Below, one piece after another: positions 42,859-54,100 of a DNA stretch of 64,000 nucleotides. A program made the position numbers and the translations under genes. This DNA is from a virus. Position 1 is the first letter of the stretch; each line of letters opens with the position of its first letter. The DNA is taken from the IMG/VR virus record IMGVR_UViG_3300043436_003929, positions 1 through 64,000 of that record; one strand, given 5' to 3'. A model generated the notes under the pieces. It saw only the letters and a list, made by a program, of their open reading frames with translations. It was not told the DNA's origin and did no database searches.

Positions 42859-43681
42859 CTTTTTTTATGAGTTTAATTAAATCTTCTTTTGAATATCCAT
42901 TTTTCTCAACATGTTTCAAAAGGGATTTTAAATTCTTTCTAATTAATAGTGGTAATTCGTCAATACTTTTACCCATTTCTTTTTTACCAACTTCAGAATC
43001 TTCCGAATTTTTTTTATTCATTAACATATCTTCCACAACTTTAATCATTTTCTGTTTTTGAATTTCCGATAGAGTTGCTCTTGTTACAAAATTTTTATCT
43101 TTATAATATTTTGATTTCTTATCTTTTTTACCTGTTGGGTCTTGTCCTTTTTGTTTTGTTCTTTCTTTTGCCTCATCAGGATCCATTCCCATTTTTTTAA
43201 CTAAATACTTGTAAGTTTGAGCACCATCCATATCTTCAGTTTCTTCATAACCAAATGCTCCTGACATATCAATTTCACTAACTTCTTCAACTGACTCACC
43301 ATAATATGTCCTATAACCACGAGAAATAGGGTCGTTGGTTATTCTTGCAGCTGCAACAGTTTGGTCCATAGTTTTTCTTGGGTGTAATCTTGGATCAAGA
43401 ATTGGGATGTTAGAATTTGAAAACGCTCCATCGGAATTAACTAATTCTTCCAAATCTTTTTTAACACCTTTAGTCGTTTTTATTTTTTTATCTTTAACAA
43501 TTTTTTTAAGTCGGTTTTTAACCTTATTGCCTTTACTTTTTTCAAAGTCTAAAACTTCGTCTTTTTTACGAGCCTCTGTTAAATTCTCCTCTACGGAGTA
43601 ATATAACGAGTATTTATCTCCCTTATCTCTAAGCAAAAAATAATACGGTGATGAATAAAATTCTATGTCTGTTGTAATCAT
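42851..43681 (-). CDS. Lys-rich phage protein, unknown
   Basis: 276 residues. A 25-residue beta-rich N-terminus (IEFYSSPYYFLLRDKGDKYS), a Lys-rich helical segment (about 45-85; VKNRLKKIVKDKKIKTTKGV), a Gly/Tyr middle (SRGYRTYYGESVEEVSEIDM) and a C-terminal helical region (SIDELPLLIRKNLKSLLKHV). No domain recognised. First gene of the minus-strand block, divergent from the fibre locus. Confidence 0.6.
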   Translation of the reverse strand: MITTDIEFYSSPYYFLLRDKGDKYSLYYSVEENLTEARKKDEVLDFEKSKGNKVKNRLKKIVKDKKIKTTKGVKKDLEELVNSDGAFSNSNIPILDPRLHPRKTMDQTVAAARITNDPISRGYRTYYGESVEEVSEIDMSGAFGYEETEDMDGAQTYKYLVKKMGMDPDEAKERTKQKGQDPTGKKDKKSKYYKDKNFVTRATLSEIQKQKMIKVVEDMLMNKKNSEDSEVGKKEMGKSIDELPLLIRKNLKSLLKHVEKNGYSKEDLIKLIKKGE

Positions 43682-43696
43682 CTCTTCTTTTTATAA

Positions 43697-43704
43697 TATA
43701 AATA
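43697..43704 (-). promoter_or_regulatory. TATTTATA element (minus strand) opening the minus block
   Basis: Ends 15 nt before the ATG at 43681 and lies 14 bp from the plus-strand element at 43718, a divergent pair. Confidence 0.42.
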
Positions 43705-43717
43705 CTAAGTCATAAGG

Positions 43718-43725
43718 TATTTATC
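43718..43725 (+). promoter_or_regulatory. TATTTATC element opening the fibre locus
   Basis: Ends 8 nt before the ATG at 43734, A-rich spacer (ATAATAAA). Confidence 0.42.
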
Positions 43726-43733
43726 ATAATAAA

Positions 43734-46058
43734 ATGGCATATCAAAATATAAATCAATATAATTTTAGAAGATTTGGTCTAAAACCTGTCAACGAAATAA
43801 CTGACTTGTGTTTGGCCTCGGATGAGAAGGACTACGATCAAGAGGTTATTTTTTCACCACTATTAATTGGAGAAGATGATGGTAATAGAATGCCGTTCAA
43901 ATTTGATTTTAATAGTAGTGGAACCACATTGTGTCAAATTTCACCATGTGTTTTTAGTAGCGATACTATTGTGTCTGAAAACTATTGGAATCCAACAGAT
44001 ACTGACCCAAATTTTTGTCCAATAGTTACAGATTTATGTGATGTTGGATTAACAGGTATTGATAATGGTTTAGTTCAGAATATGTCTGGCGAAACCATTC
44101 AAATAACCACAGGATTATACACAAACATTACCGACAAATTTAGTCGTTATAAGTATGATAGGAGGATGAAATTACATCCTATCACAGGTTTTACAACCAC
44201 ACAAAATAGATTATGGGATGATGGTTCATACACCTATGATTTATCATACACAAATGTGGGTGGTGATATTGGATATGTCGCAAGCTTAAATGGTGGTTTT
44301 TATCAAGGATTCTATAAACTAGCGGGTTATGATTATCAAGTTTTTCCCGAAAGAGTTAGTTTAGGGTGGACTGCTGAATTCATGTTAAAATATAGGTGGA
44401 CTGGTAATACTTCAGTTGGACTAAATGTTAGATACCCTGAAAATAAAGGAACCTTCTTTTATATGGGGGCTAGGGCTGAAAATAAATTTTATCATTATGC
44501 AGATGGTAGTCCAAAACAAGATACGGGTTACACAAGAGTTACATCAGGATTAACATGTATACACACTTGCGGTTGTGCCAGTAGTGCTAATACCTCCTCA
44601 CAATGCCTTCAAGTTTATCAACCATCAGGAGGTACTATTACAAATTGTGCTTGCGGGTGTGCGTGTGATTGTAAAACTACCGCACAATATCCAGAAAAAA
44701 ATCCACTATATGATGAAGTTTCAAATGCGTTATCATTAAGGTTGAGTGGTGATACTGGTAGTCCAAAATTATGTGTTAAAACCTATAGAATAACTGGTGG
44801 GTGTGAAAGTACGGGAACTTGTTTAACAGGAATAACTTATGTTACAGGAACCTCAGTTACCGAATGGTGTTCAACAAGAGGAATTTTTGATGATTGTTCA
44901 GGTACAACTTACCCAAATGTAGAACATTGGGTTCAAATTGATGCCGTATTTGAAAGAAAAGAATGGTTAGATACTTGTGATTTATATGATAAGGGTGGAT
45001 TGGGCCTATTGGTAAAAGATGTGTATTTCGCAACACTTGAAAACAGAAGTGTTTCTTTAATAGAACCTCCAATCACTCATGAGCAACCGTATGATCCTGC
45101 TTCAACTGAAGTCGTAACATTTAACGATATGTGGACTGAGGAAGAGAAGTATAGATTGGGAACACTTAAGTTTTATGTTAATGGTAAATTATTCATGGTT
45201 GCCGAAAACTTTGAAGAAATTATTCCAAGGTTATTAAATACAGAAAAAGAAAAACAAATTGGTGTTGCATATAATATATCTATTGGTGGTGGTACTCAAG
45301 GACTTCACGACAATTTAACTTTTTCAGGTGGGTGTCCAACAGACTTAAATAATTTACAATATCAACAAGACCCTGAATGTTTAACAACTCACGATTTAGA
45401 TAATACAATTTATTCAGGTTTAACAACACATATTAGATTAGAGGAACTTTTTGGCGGTAGTATGATTGGCGACATCAGTTCGTTTAGGATGTATACTGAA
45501 CCATTAAATGCAGGACAAATAAAACACAACTTTAGAATATTAAAAAATAAATATAATTTATTAAATCCTGACTGTGTTGATTGTAGAATTGTAGTACCTG
45601 ATAATGATTTAATTTACGGACCAGTTCCATGTAATGATTTGGAATACGACTTAATTAAATGTCCAACTCCAACTCCAACACCTACTCCAACAATAACACC
45701 TACACCAACTATAACTACTACACCTACCACAACACCTACACCAACTCCAACACCTATTGGTGAATTATTAATGGAAAATGGTGGTCTACTTTTACAAGAA
45801 AATTTAAGTGCTATCAATATAGAAGTTGCCGGACCAACTCCAACACCAACACAAACACCAACAGTTACACCAACAATAAGTTTAACACCAACTCAAACTC
45901 CTACGGAAACACCAACACCTACACCAACCGAAACTCCAAACCAAACACCTACAAATACACCAACACCTACACCAACGGTACCGTACTATTTATTACTTCA
46001 AGATGGTACAATATTAACAGCAGAAAACGATAATAGTATTGAAATAAATTTCATATAA
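43734..46058 (+). CDS. Cys-rich tail/fibre protein with LamG-like part and Pro-Thr linkers
   Basis: 774 residues. The N-terminal 640 residues are globular and unusually Cys-rich for a phage protein (HTCGCASSANTSSQC and NCACGCACDCKTT near 280-325). A LamG/concanavalin-type beta sandwich is suggested by LGTLKFYVNGKLFMVAENFE and IGDISSFRMYTEPLNAGQIK near its end. Two Pro-Thr linkers (about 643-678 and 704-750) flank a short repeated unit (GELLMENGGLLLQENLSAIN and YYLLLQDGTILTAENDNSIE), a tail-tip-like pair. The N-terminal MAYQNINQYNFRRFGLKP probably docks to the tail. Confidence 0.78.
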   Translation: MAYQNINQYNFRRFGLKPVNEITDLCLASDEKDYDQEVIFSPLLIGEDDGNRMPFKFDFNSSGTTLCQISPCVFSSDTIVSENYWNPTDTDPNFCPIVTDLCDVGLTGIDNGLVQNMSGETIQITTGLYTNITDKFSRYKYDRRMKLHPITGFTTTQNRLWDDGSYTYDLSYTNVGGDIGYVASLNGGFYQGFYKLAGYDYQVFPERVSLGWTAEFMLKYRWTGNTSVGLNVRYPENKGTFFYMGARAENKFYHYADGSPKQDTGYTRVTSGLTCIHTCGCASSANTSSQCLQVYQPSGGTITNCACGCACDCKTTAQYPEKNPLYDEVSNALSLRLSGDTGSPKLCVKTYRITGGCESTGTCLTGITYVTGTSVTEWCSTRGIFDDCSGTTYPNVEHWVQIDAVFERKEWLDTCDLYDKGGLGLLVKDVYFATLENRSVSLIEPPITHEQPYDPASTEVVTFNDMWTEEEKYRLGTLKFYVNGKLFMVAENFEEIIPRLLNTEKEKQIGVAYNISIGGGTQGLHDNLTFSGGCPTDLNNLQYQQDPECLTTHDLDNTIYSGLTTHIRLEELFGGSMIGDISSFRMYTEPLNAGQIKHNFRILKNKYNLLNPDCVDCRIVVPDNDLIYGPVPCNDLEYDLIKCPTPTPTPTPTITPTPTITTTPTTTPTPTPTPIGELLMENGGLLLQENLSAINIEVAGPTPTPTQTPTVTPTISLTPTQTPTETPTPTPTETPNQTPTNTPTPTPTVPYYLLLQDGTILTAENDNSIEINFI

Positions 46059-46070
46059 AAAAATATAAAA

Positions 46071-49000
46071 ATGGCAAATACAAAAATAAGTGATTTACCA
46101 ATATTCACAGGAAATACTGATGGTTCATACCTTGTTATGAATAACAGTGCTAATACAGAAACATTTAAAGTAACAAAAGAAACTTTATTTGAAGGTTTTA
46201 GTGGAAGTTCAGGATCAAGTGGTTCATCAGGAACCTCTGGTTTGGACGGATCAAGCGGTTCATCGGGGACTTCAGGTATTGATGGATCAAGCGGTTCATC
46301 AGGAACCTCAGGGATAGATGGATCGAGTGGTTCTTCTGGAACTAGTGGTATTGACGGTTCTAGCGGTTCATCAGGAACTTCGGGATCAGACGGTAGTTCA
46401 GGTTCGTCAGGGACTTCAGGATCAAGTGGATCATCAGGAACTTCTGGATCAGATGGTTCAAGCGGATCTTCAGGAACTTCAGGATCTGATGGTAGTTCAG
46501 GGTCAAGTGGAACGTCAGGTTCAAGCGGTTCATCAGGGACTTCTGGTTCATCAGGAACTAGTGGTGAAGATGGTATATCAAATGTTTTGTTTAATTTTCA
46601 AGCAAAAACTACAATTTACTCAGGAGATCCTGGATCGGGTTATATTATTTGGGATAACATAACACAAAGTGCTTCAACATCTATAAATGTTAGTAACTTA
46701 GAATTAGGTGGAGATAATATAAACATATTTTTATCTTACATAAAAGAAGATGCTATTATCCTTATTCAGGATAAAACAGATAGTACAATATATCAAGAAT
46801 ACTTAGTAGGAACACCAGTTTCTAATGTAACTTACTGGGAATACCCTGTAACTTTGGTTGAAGGTGATGCCCAATTCTCAGATAACCAACAAATATTATT
46901 TATTGTTGTGGCTCAACCATCAGGAACTAGTGGTACTTCAGGAACGTCAGGTACTAATGGTTCAAGTGGATCATCAGGAATTAGTGGTACCGACGGATCA
47001 AGTGGTTCTTCCGGAACTTCAGGATCAGATGGATCAAGTGGTTCTTCTGGGACTTCAGGATCAGATGGATCAAGTGGTTCTTCTGGAACATCAGGTATTG
47101 ACGGATCTAGCGGTTCTTCTGGAACATCAGGTATTGATGGATCTGGCGGTTCTTCTGGAACATCAGGGACTGATGGATCAAGTGGTAGTAGTGGATCAAG
47201 TGGTAGTTCTGGAACTTCGGGTACTAGCGGTGAGAATGGTGTATCAAATGTTTTATTTAATTTTCAGGCAAAAACTACAATATATTCTGGTGATCCTGGA
47301 TTAGGTTATATCATTTGGAATGATGTTACACAAAGTGCGTCTACATCAATAAATGTTAGTAATTTCCAAACTGGAGGTGATAATATAAACTTTTTCTTGT
47401 CTTTTATACAAGAAAACGCCACAATAATTATCCAAGGAAAATCTAATAGTGTATTATATCAAAAATATCTTGTAGGAACACCAGTTTCTTATGGAACTTA
47501 TTGGGAATACCCTGTAACTTTATTAGAAGGAGGTTCCCAATTCTCGGATGATCAAGAAATATTATTTATAGTTGCTGCTCAACCATCGGGAACATCTGGA
47601 ACTTCTGGTTCTTCTGGTTCTTCTGGAACTAGTGGTATTAACGGTTCAAGCGGATCTTCAGGAACTAGTGGTACTGATGGATCAAGTGGTTCATCAGGTA
47701 TTTCTGGATCAGATGGTTCATCTGGATCATCTGGAACATCAGGTGTTGATGGTTCAAGCGGGTCGTCAGGAACTTCAGGTATTGACGGATCAAGTGGTTC
47801 ATCTGGAACTTCAGGGTCATCTGGAACTTCAGGGTCATCTGGAACTTCAGGGTCATCTGGAACTTCAGGGTCATCTGGAACTTCAGGTACTAGTGGTGAG
47901 AACGGTATATCAAACGTGTTATTTACTTATAATGCTGAAACAGACATCAACACAGGAAATCCTGGTTCTACTAATATACTTTGGAGTAATACAATACAAA
48001 TAAACTCAACATTCATAAATGTTAGTAAGTTTGATTTGGCTGGAAATAATGTAAATTTATTTTTAGATTTTATAAAAAATGGTTCAAGTATTGTTATTCA
48101 AGATCCAAATAGTGATTTAATATATCAAAAGTTTTTAGTTGGTCAACCAGTTAAATTCTCAACTTATTATCAGTTCCCTGTTACTTTATTAGAGGGTGAC
48201 GGTCAGTTTAATAATAATCAATCTATATTGTTTATTCTACTAGCACAACCATCAGGTACCTCAGGTAGCTCTGGTTCAAGTGGATCATCAGGAACTTCTG
48301 GTTCAAATGGTTTATCAGGGTCTTCAGGAACATCAGGAACATCAGGATCAAATGGTAGTTCGGGAACTTCTGGTTCATCAGGAACATCGGGAACTACACC
48401 AGCATCTTTAATTCCGGAATACAACTCAATTTATCCAACAGCAGGTTCAACAACAAGTTCTACATCATACGCAGATTTACCTGGATCAACTTTAACCCTT
48501 CCATCGGCTGGTACATATAGAATTTACTATAATATGAGTGTGGTTAATAATACCTCAGGTGGTAATACATCATTTGCAATAACAGACACAAATAATACGG
48601 CATTTACAGGTAGTGCGGGTAATACCAAAGAATCCGCAGGATCAACAATTGCGGTAATGGCAAGTCAGGAAATTGTAATAACGATTACCTCATCAACTAC
48701 AATAAAAATGAGGTGGAAAACAAATGGTACAGGAACATCTACTTTGGTTAATAATAATACAACTTCTAATTCAGTATTTGGATTTGAAAAGATAGGTGGG
48801 TTTGTTCCGTCAAATGGAACTGCTAGTAGTTACATAAATACGTTAAGAACAGGAAGTGAGCAAACATCATTATCTGGCGGAACTGATATAATATTAAACA
48901 CAATAGGTTCAACAACAAATACTATTCCATATAACACCACAACAGGTGTCTATACACTTCAAGCAGGAGTTACATATGAACTATTTACGAGTTTAAGTTT

Positions 49001-50384
49001 GACGATAAGTACCTCTGAATGGGCAGTTATAAGTTGGGTTGATGCGACAACTAATAATATATTACCAGGAATATCACTCGGTATTTTTCAAGCAACTAAT
49101 CGTAATACTACGGAAACAAATTCACAAACAACAGGAGGAATATACACACCATCGACAAATCAAACAATAAAGTTGAGATGTACAAGTACTGGTGGATCAT
49201 CAACATTCTCACTTCGTAATAATTTATCTTATGCGACAATCCAACAACTTGGAACCACAAATGTTTCTCAATTCGTAGGAACATTATCTAATGAATGGGC
49301 AAGTGGAAACACTTATCCGTCAGGAACATTAGTTGTAAATAATAAAATTATCTATCAAGCAAACTCAACAATACCGGCAGGAACACCATTTGTTACAGGT
49401 TCAACTGGTAATACATATTCTTTAATTGGTGCGACAGGAACATCAGGAAGTTCAGGTTCAAGTGGTTCGTCAGGATCTCCTTCTTTCATTCTCCCAAATA
49501 CTACTACTAGTCAATGGGTACTTTTAGGAACATGGAATACTTTCCAACAAGGAGCAACTTTATACATGAGGATAGTATCGCATGGGGGTTACAACGCCCA
49601 AACTAGTCAAAACCAAGTAACAGAACTTTACTTTAAAACATCAAATGGAGTATCTTTCCAGACAGGTGCTGCGGGTGGTAACTTTTTTGGAGATGGTTTA
49701 GCGTATAGGAATACCGCGTTAGGTAATCAAGGATTTGTTCCAGAAATTATCAGAGTAGTTCAGGTAAGCAATACGCAATATCAAGTTTACGGATTTTTCA
49801 ATGCAGGGTTTATAGACAACTCAACATACCAAATCCAAGCACCTAGTACAACTATATGGACACATAGTGGAACAGTAGTTTCTGCACCTACAGGAACTTA
49901 CATAAACATTACTCCAAATGGAGGTACAAATCCACCAACAAGAGAATATAGAAGAAGTCAAACATTTAACTTACAAAACGCTTTCGATGTAATAATAGAT
50001 TGGGATATTCAAGATTTTAATAGTATCACAGATCTTACAGAATCTAATGGAGTTATTACAAATATTGCTAACTACACAAGAACATTTATTTTTGATTATC
50101 AGGTAGGTGTTGCTGCGGGTTCAAATATTATAGAAAATAATTTTTTTATTACTAAAAATGGAACTCCTACCGGAACTAATAGGATAGCAACCTTTATTAT
50201 TAATCCCGTGAATCAACCGAACGCATTACATCGATTATCGGCAACAATAACAATGGCTCCAAATGACACTATTAGATGTTATCAATATGTAACATCGGTT
50301 TTAGCGGGAGTATGGCAGGCAAGTCCAAATATATTTGGCACATCTGCGGGACATTCAACAAGATTAAAAATAACAGAACTATAG
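46071..50384 (+). CDS. Collagen-like fibre protein with three ISNVLF modules and CBM5/12-like domain
   Basis: 1437 residues. The N-terminal about 45 residues are shared in style with the 56204 protein (ISDLPIFTGNTDGSYLVMNN). Gly-Ser-Ser-Gly collagen-like linkers (GSSGSSGTSG, with GIDGSSG or GSDGSSG units) then alternate with three copies of a module of about 120 residues. These begin ENGISNVLFNFQAKT, contain YWEYPVTLVEGDAQF and end ILFIVVAQPSGTSG (about 169-290, 390-510, 614-735). The C-terminal part has jelly-roll-like domains (LPGSTLTLPSAGTYRIYYNM), a CBM5/12-like unit (GNTYPSGTLVVNNKIIYQAN) and a beta-rich tip. A long host-recognition fibre is the best reading. Confidence 0.85.
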   Translation: MANTKISDLPIFTGNTDGSYLVMNNSANTETFKVTKETLFEGFSGSSGSSGSSGTSGLDGSSGSSGTSGIDGSSGSSGTSGIDGSSGSSGTSGIDGSSGSSGTSGSDGSSGSSGTSGSSGSSGTSGSDGSSGSSGTSGSDGSSGSSGTSGSSGSSGTSGSSGTSGEDGISNVLFNFQAKTTIYSGDPGSGYIIWDNITQSASTSINVSNLELGGDNINIFLSYIKEDAIILIQDKTDSTIYQEYLVGTPVSNVTYWEYPVTLVEGDAQFSDNQQILFIVVAQPSGTSGTSGTSGTNGSSGSSGISGTDGSSGSSGTSGSDGSSGSSGTSGSDGSSGSSGTSGIDGSSGSSGTSGIDGSGGSSGTSGTDGSSGSSGSSGSSGTSGTSGENGVSNVLFNFQAKTTIYSGDPGLGYIIWNDVTQSASTSINVSNFQTGGDNINFFLSFIQENATIIIQGKSNSVLYQKYLVGTPVSYGTYWEYPVTLLEGGSQFSDDQEILFIVAAQPSGTSGTSGSSGSSGTSGINGSSGSSGTSGTDGSSGSSGISGSDGSSGSSGTSGVDGSSGSSGTSGIDGSSGSSGTSGSSGTSGSSGTSGSSGTSGSSGTSGTSGENGISNVLFTYNAETDINTGNPGSTNILWSNTIQINSTFINVSKFDLAGNNVNLFLDFIKNGSSIVIQDPNSDLIYQKFLVGQPVKFSTYYQFPVTLLEGDGQFNNNQSILFILLAQPSGTSGSSGSSGSSGTSGSNGLSGSSGTSGTSGSNGSSGTSGSSGTSGTTPASLIPEYNSIYPTAGSTTSSTSYADLPGSTLTLPSAGTYRIYYNMSVVNNTSGGNTSFAITDTNNTAFTGSAGNTKESAGSTIAVMASQEIVITITSSTTIKMRWKTNGTGTSTLVNNNTTSNSVFGFEKIGGFVPSNGTASSYINTLRTGSEQTSLSGGTDIILNTIGSTTNTIPYNTTTGVYTLQAGVTYELFTSLSLTISTSEWAVISWVDATTNNILPGISLGIFQATNRNTTETNSQTTGGIYTPSTNQTIKLRCTSTGGSSTFSLRNNLSYATIQQLGTTNVSQFVGTLSNEWASGNTYPSGTLVVNNKIIYQANSTIPAGTPFVTGSTGNTYSLIGATGTSGSSGSSGSSGSPSFILPNTTTSQWVLLGTWNTFQQGATLYMRIVSHGGYNAQTSQNQVTELYFKTSNGVSFQTGAAGGNFFGDGLAYRNTALGNQGFVPEIIRVVQVSNTQYQVYGFFNAGFIDNSTYQIQAPSTTIWTHSGTVVSAPTGTYINITPNGGTNPPTREYRRSQTFNLQNAFDVIIDWDIQDFNSITDLTESNGVITNIANYTRTFIFDYQVGVAAGSNIIENNFFITKNGTPTGTNRIATFIINPVNQPNALHRLSATITMAPNDTIRCYQYVTSVLAGVWQASPNIFGTSAGHSTRLKITEL
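46200..48400 (+). repeat. Collagen-like Gly-Ser-Ser-Gly linkers in the 46071 gene
   Basis: Four separate linker arrays, about 46200-46565, 46918-47230, 47585-47900 and 48245-48400, made of 9-30-bp units encoding GSSGSSGTSG and DGSSGSSGTSG. The array at about 47812-47890 is the most regular, with near-identical repeats of GGTTCATCTGGAACTTCA type, the best place for slippage. Confidence 0.85.
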
Positions 50385-50514
50385 TATAGTATTAGATTTT
50401 CCAATAAACCCGTCAACAACATTTGTTTTTCAAATACAAAATTAAACATCATCAAATCAAATAGTTAGATGGGGATATATCAGACAATCATTTCAATAAA
50501 CTAACACCAAACGT

Positions 50515-51081
50515 ATGTATACCACAGATTGTAACTATTTTAGAATAACAAATTATAATAATGTCCAAGAGGGGTATTATCGATGGACTGGATGTACTGG
50601 TATTATCGGTGTTACCCCTATCAAACCTATTCAAACGAATTATTTTTGTGCGAAAAGTTTGTTGGTTGAGGAGTATGGCGCTCCTCTTGATGTTGTGTTT
50701 ATGGGATTATGTCCTTCAAACACACCAACTCAGACATTAACACCAACACCGACTCCGACACCTGTGACACCAACACCTACTCCAACACCTGTGACACCAA
50801 CACCTACTCCAACACCGAGTACAACTCCAACTATTATATTCGTGTATAATTTATGGACGGGTGGTTATTATCAAAATGTTTGTGAATCAGTTAATTTTGG
50901 GACACCATCGAATGTTACAATTTATACAACAAAACCATTTGAACTTTTGGTTCCTGGTGATAATGTGTTCGGTAATTCATCATTAACTATTCCACCGATA
51001 AATTCAAACTTCACAATCTCAAACGGCAATAGATTTATACAGATTAGTGGAACTTTGATATTAAATGTTGGTTTATGTTAA
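50515..51081 (+). CDS. Small fibre-locus protein with Pro-Thr linker
   Basis: 188 residues. An N-terminal domain (1-68; YTTDCNYFRITNYNNVQEGY, then YYRWTGCTGIIGVTP) with several Cys, a [15 protein letters not shown] linker (about 75-103) and a beta-rich C-terminal domain (NVCESVNFGTPSNVTIYTTK). The two-domain plus linker layout matches its neighbours. The 130 nt upstream read like coding sequence in this same frame except for two TAA codons (see findings), so a longer ancestral protein is possible. Confidence 0.7.
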   Translation: MYTTDCNYFRITNYNNVQEGYYRWTGCTGIIGVTPIKPIQTNYFCAKSLLVEEYGAPLDVVFMGLCPSNTPTQTLTPTPTPTPVTPTPTPTPVTPTPTPTPSTTPTIIFVYNLWTGGYYQNVCESVNFGTPSNVTIYTTKPFELLVPGDNVFGNSSLTIPPINSNFTISNGNRFIQISGTLILNVGLC

Positions 51082-51101
51082 ACATTAAATAAAACTTTAA
51101 G

Positions 51102-51109
51102 TATTTATA
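51102..51109 (+). promoter_or_regulatory. TATTTATA element before the second BspA-like gene
   Basis: Ends 6 nt before the ATG at 51116. Confidence 0.42.
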
Positions 51110-51115
51110 ATTATT

Positions 51116-54100
51116 ATGGCAGATTGTGGTGTATTAATTTCAAGTGTAAATTTAAGTGGATTAACAACCGAGGTTACTTTTTTTCCTGAAACAGGAGGTA
51201 CGGTTAATTTGGGAACTCAGACGTTTCCATTCAGTAATGTGACTGATTATCCATATGGAACGTATAGTTGTTATGTTCCAACATATGCATATACATACAC
51301 AATTGTTGTTAGACCAGAACTTACTATTGATATTCAATCTTATTATTCACCAGGTTCAATTTATGCTGGTTATGGTGCAACATTAAATACTCTTTCGGAT
51401 GTTGAAATAACCATAACATTTATTGACCAAATTAGAACAACAGGGTCACCTATAAATAATCCTGTAACCATAGTTGTACCTTTTGGTGATTTAACAGGTT
51501 TCACTCAAACAATAATTAACGAACCATATTCTGAGGTAGTTCAAATATCTGATTTTGAAAATATCAATATTTCAGCATCTGGTTCAATATATGAGTTTGA
51601 AACCATAACAGGTTTTACATATAATGCAACACCTACTCCAACGCCTGATCCAAGTGTAACTCCAACTCCTACCGTAACTGAAACTCCAACGGCAACACCG
51701 GGAGAAACTCCTACAAATACGCCAACTACGACTGTAACGGAAACTCCAACATCTACTCCGGCAGAAACTCCAACATCAACTCCGGCAGAAACTCCAACCA
51801 ACACACCAACATCAAGTGTGTCGGCAACTCCAACTAAGACACCTACAAATACACCTACTGAAACACCAACAAATACTCCGACTACAAGTGTTACAAACAC
51901 ACCTACAATAACTCCAACTGAAACACCAACAAATACTCCGACTACAAGTGTTACAACCACACCTACAATAACTCCAACAACTACTGTTACTGAGACTCCA
52001 ACAAATACGCCAACAACAACCGAAACTCCAACTAATACGCCAACTACAACAGTTACAAACACACCAACAACTACCACAACCGAAACTCCAACTAATACGC
52101 CAACTACAACAGTTACAATTACACCTACAATAACACCAACTAATACACCAACTCCAACAGTTACACAAACAAGTACTGAAACTCCTACACCAACTGCGAC
52201 TGAAACTCCTACTCAAACTGTAACACCTAGCGTAAGTGAAACTCCTGGTTTAACTCCAAGTGAAACGCCAACTAATACACCTACTAATACTGAAACGCCA
52301 ACTAATACACCTACTAATACTGAAACGCCAACTAATACACCGACCACAACCAACACTCCAACCGCAAGTGTTACAACAACACCTACAATAACTCCAACAA
52401 CCACTATAACTGAGACACCAACAAATACGCCAACCACAACTATTACAAATACACCTACAAATACACCTACGCCAACATCAACTCCAGCTTTAAGTAGTTT
52501 TATAATGGAGGTTGATACAACCAAATCAGGGTCTGCCTCTGATACGTTTATAATACCGTTAGATTCATCATTAACATATAATTTTATTGTTGATTGGGGT
52601 GATGGTAATGTTGAAACAATAACATCATCATCTGATGTTACTCATGTTTACTCAACACCTGGTATATATGACATTAAAATAAATGGAACATTCCCAAGAA
52701 TAAGGTTTGCGAATGGTGAAGGGGACAGGTTAAAAGTTATAGAAATTAAAAATTGGGGTAACATTGTTTGGAGTTCATTTAATAATTCTTTTGGTGGTTG
52801 TAGTAATATGGATGTTACGGCAACAGATACTCCAAACCTTTCTAATGTAACCAGTTTAAGTAATATGTTTAACCGTTGTTCATCGTTGATAGGTAATTCT
52901 TCGTTTAACAATTGGGATACAAGTAATGTTGAAGATATGAGTGGCATGTTCTTTATAGCAACATCATTCAATCAAGACATTAGTTCTTGGAATACAAGTA
53001 ATGTAACATCATTTAACTCTATGTTCACACGAGCAGAATCATTTAATCAAAATATTTCATCTTGGAATACCAGCAGTGTGACGGATATGAGAGCCATGTT
53101 TAGCGGGGCAACATTGTTCAATCAACCTATCGGTTCTTGGGACACAAGTAATGTTGTTGATATGGCATCTATGTTTACCGAAGCAATATCATTTAATGAA
53201 TCTATTGGTTCGTGGATTACAAGTGGTGTGACCGTTATGACAAATATGTTTGGTAGTGCCACATCATTCAATCAACCTATAGGTTCTTGGAATACAAGTA
53301 ATGTAACAAATATGAGATTTATGTTCCGATTCGCTTCGGCATTTAATCAAAATATAAGTTCGTGGGATACAAGTAGTGTTACAAATATGTTAGCAATGTT
53401 TGACATGGCAACATCATTCAATCAACCTATCGGTTCTTGGAATACAAGTAATGTAAATGATATGAGTAGTATGTTCTTAGGTGCAACATCATTCAATCAA
53501 GATATTAGTTCTTGGAATACAAGTAATGTGGGTCTTATGAATGGTATGTTTAGTGGAGCAACAGCATTTGACCAAAACATTGGTTCTTGGAATATAAACG
53601 GGTTATATACTTTCTTTGACGGTTCTATGAATAGCATGCTAGACAATTGTGGTATGAGCGTTGAGAATTATTCAAGAACATTAATTGGTTGGGCTAATTA
53701 CACTAGCGGTAATCTTGATGTACCATCGTTAGTTACATTAGGTGCCGTAGGAAGAGTTTACGATTGTGTTGATTATGTATCAGGACAAACTTATAACAAT
53801 GCAGGTGTTGCAAGAGAATATTTGGTTTCAGGAACTCCTAGTTGGACTATAATTGGTGACACCAGATCACCTTCATGTCCTTCACTAACTCCAACTCCAA
53901 CAATGACACCTACCATAACTCCAACTCCAACAGTAACCTCATCATTAACCCCAACTCCAACAATCACACCAACAAGAACTACAACACCTACTCCAACAAT
54001 TACACCAACAAAAACCATAACTCCTACGCCAACAAAAACACCGGTAATACCACAACCTGAATTCATACTAACAGTTGATACAAGAATAACTGGTGGTACC

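Noticed and set aside
50385-50514. Stop-codon reassignment (TAA read as Gln) inferred from the in-frame TAA codons
   Set aside because: TAA, TAG and TGA all end genes cleanly across the window, including tightly overlapping stop/start pairs.
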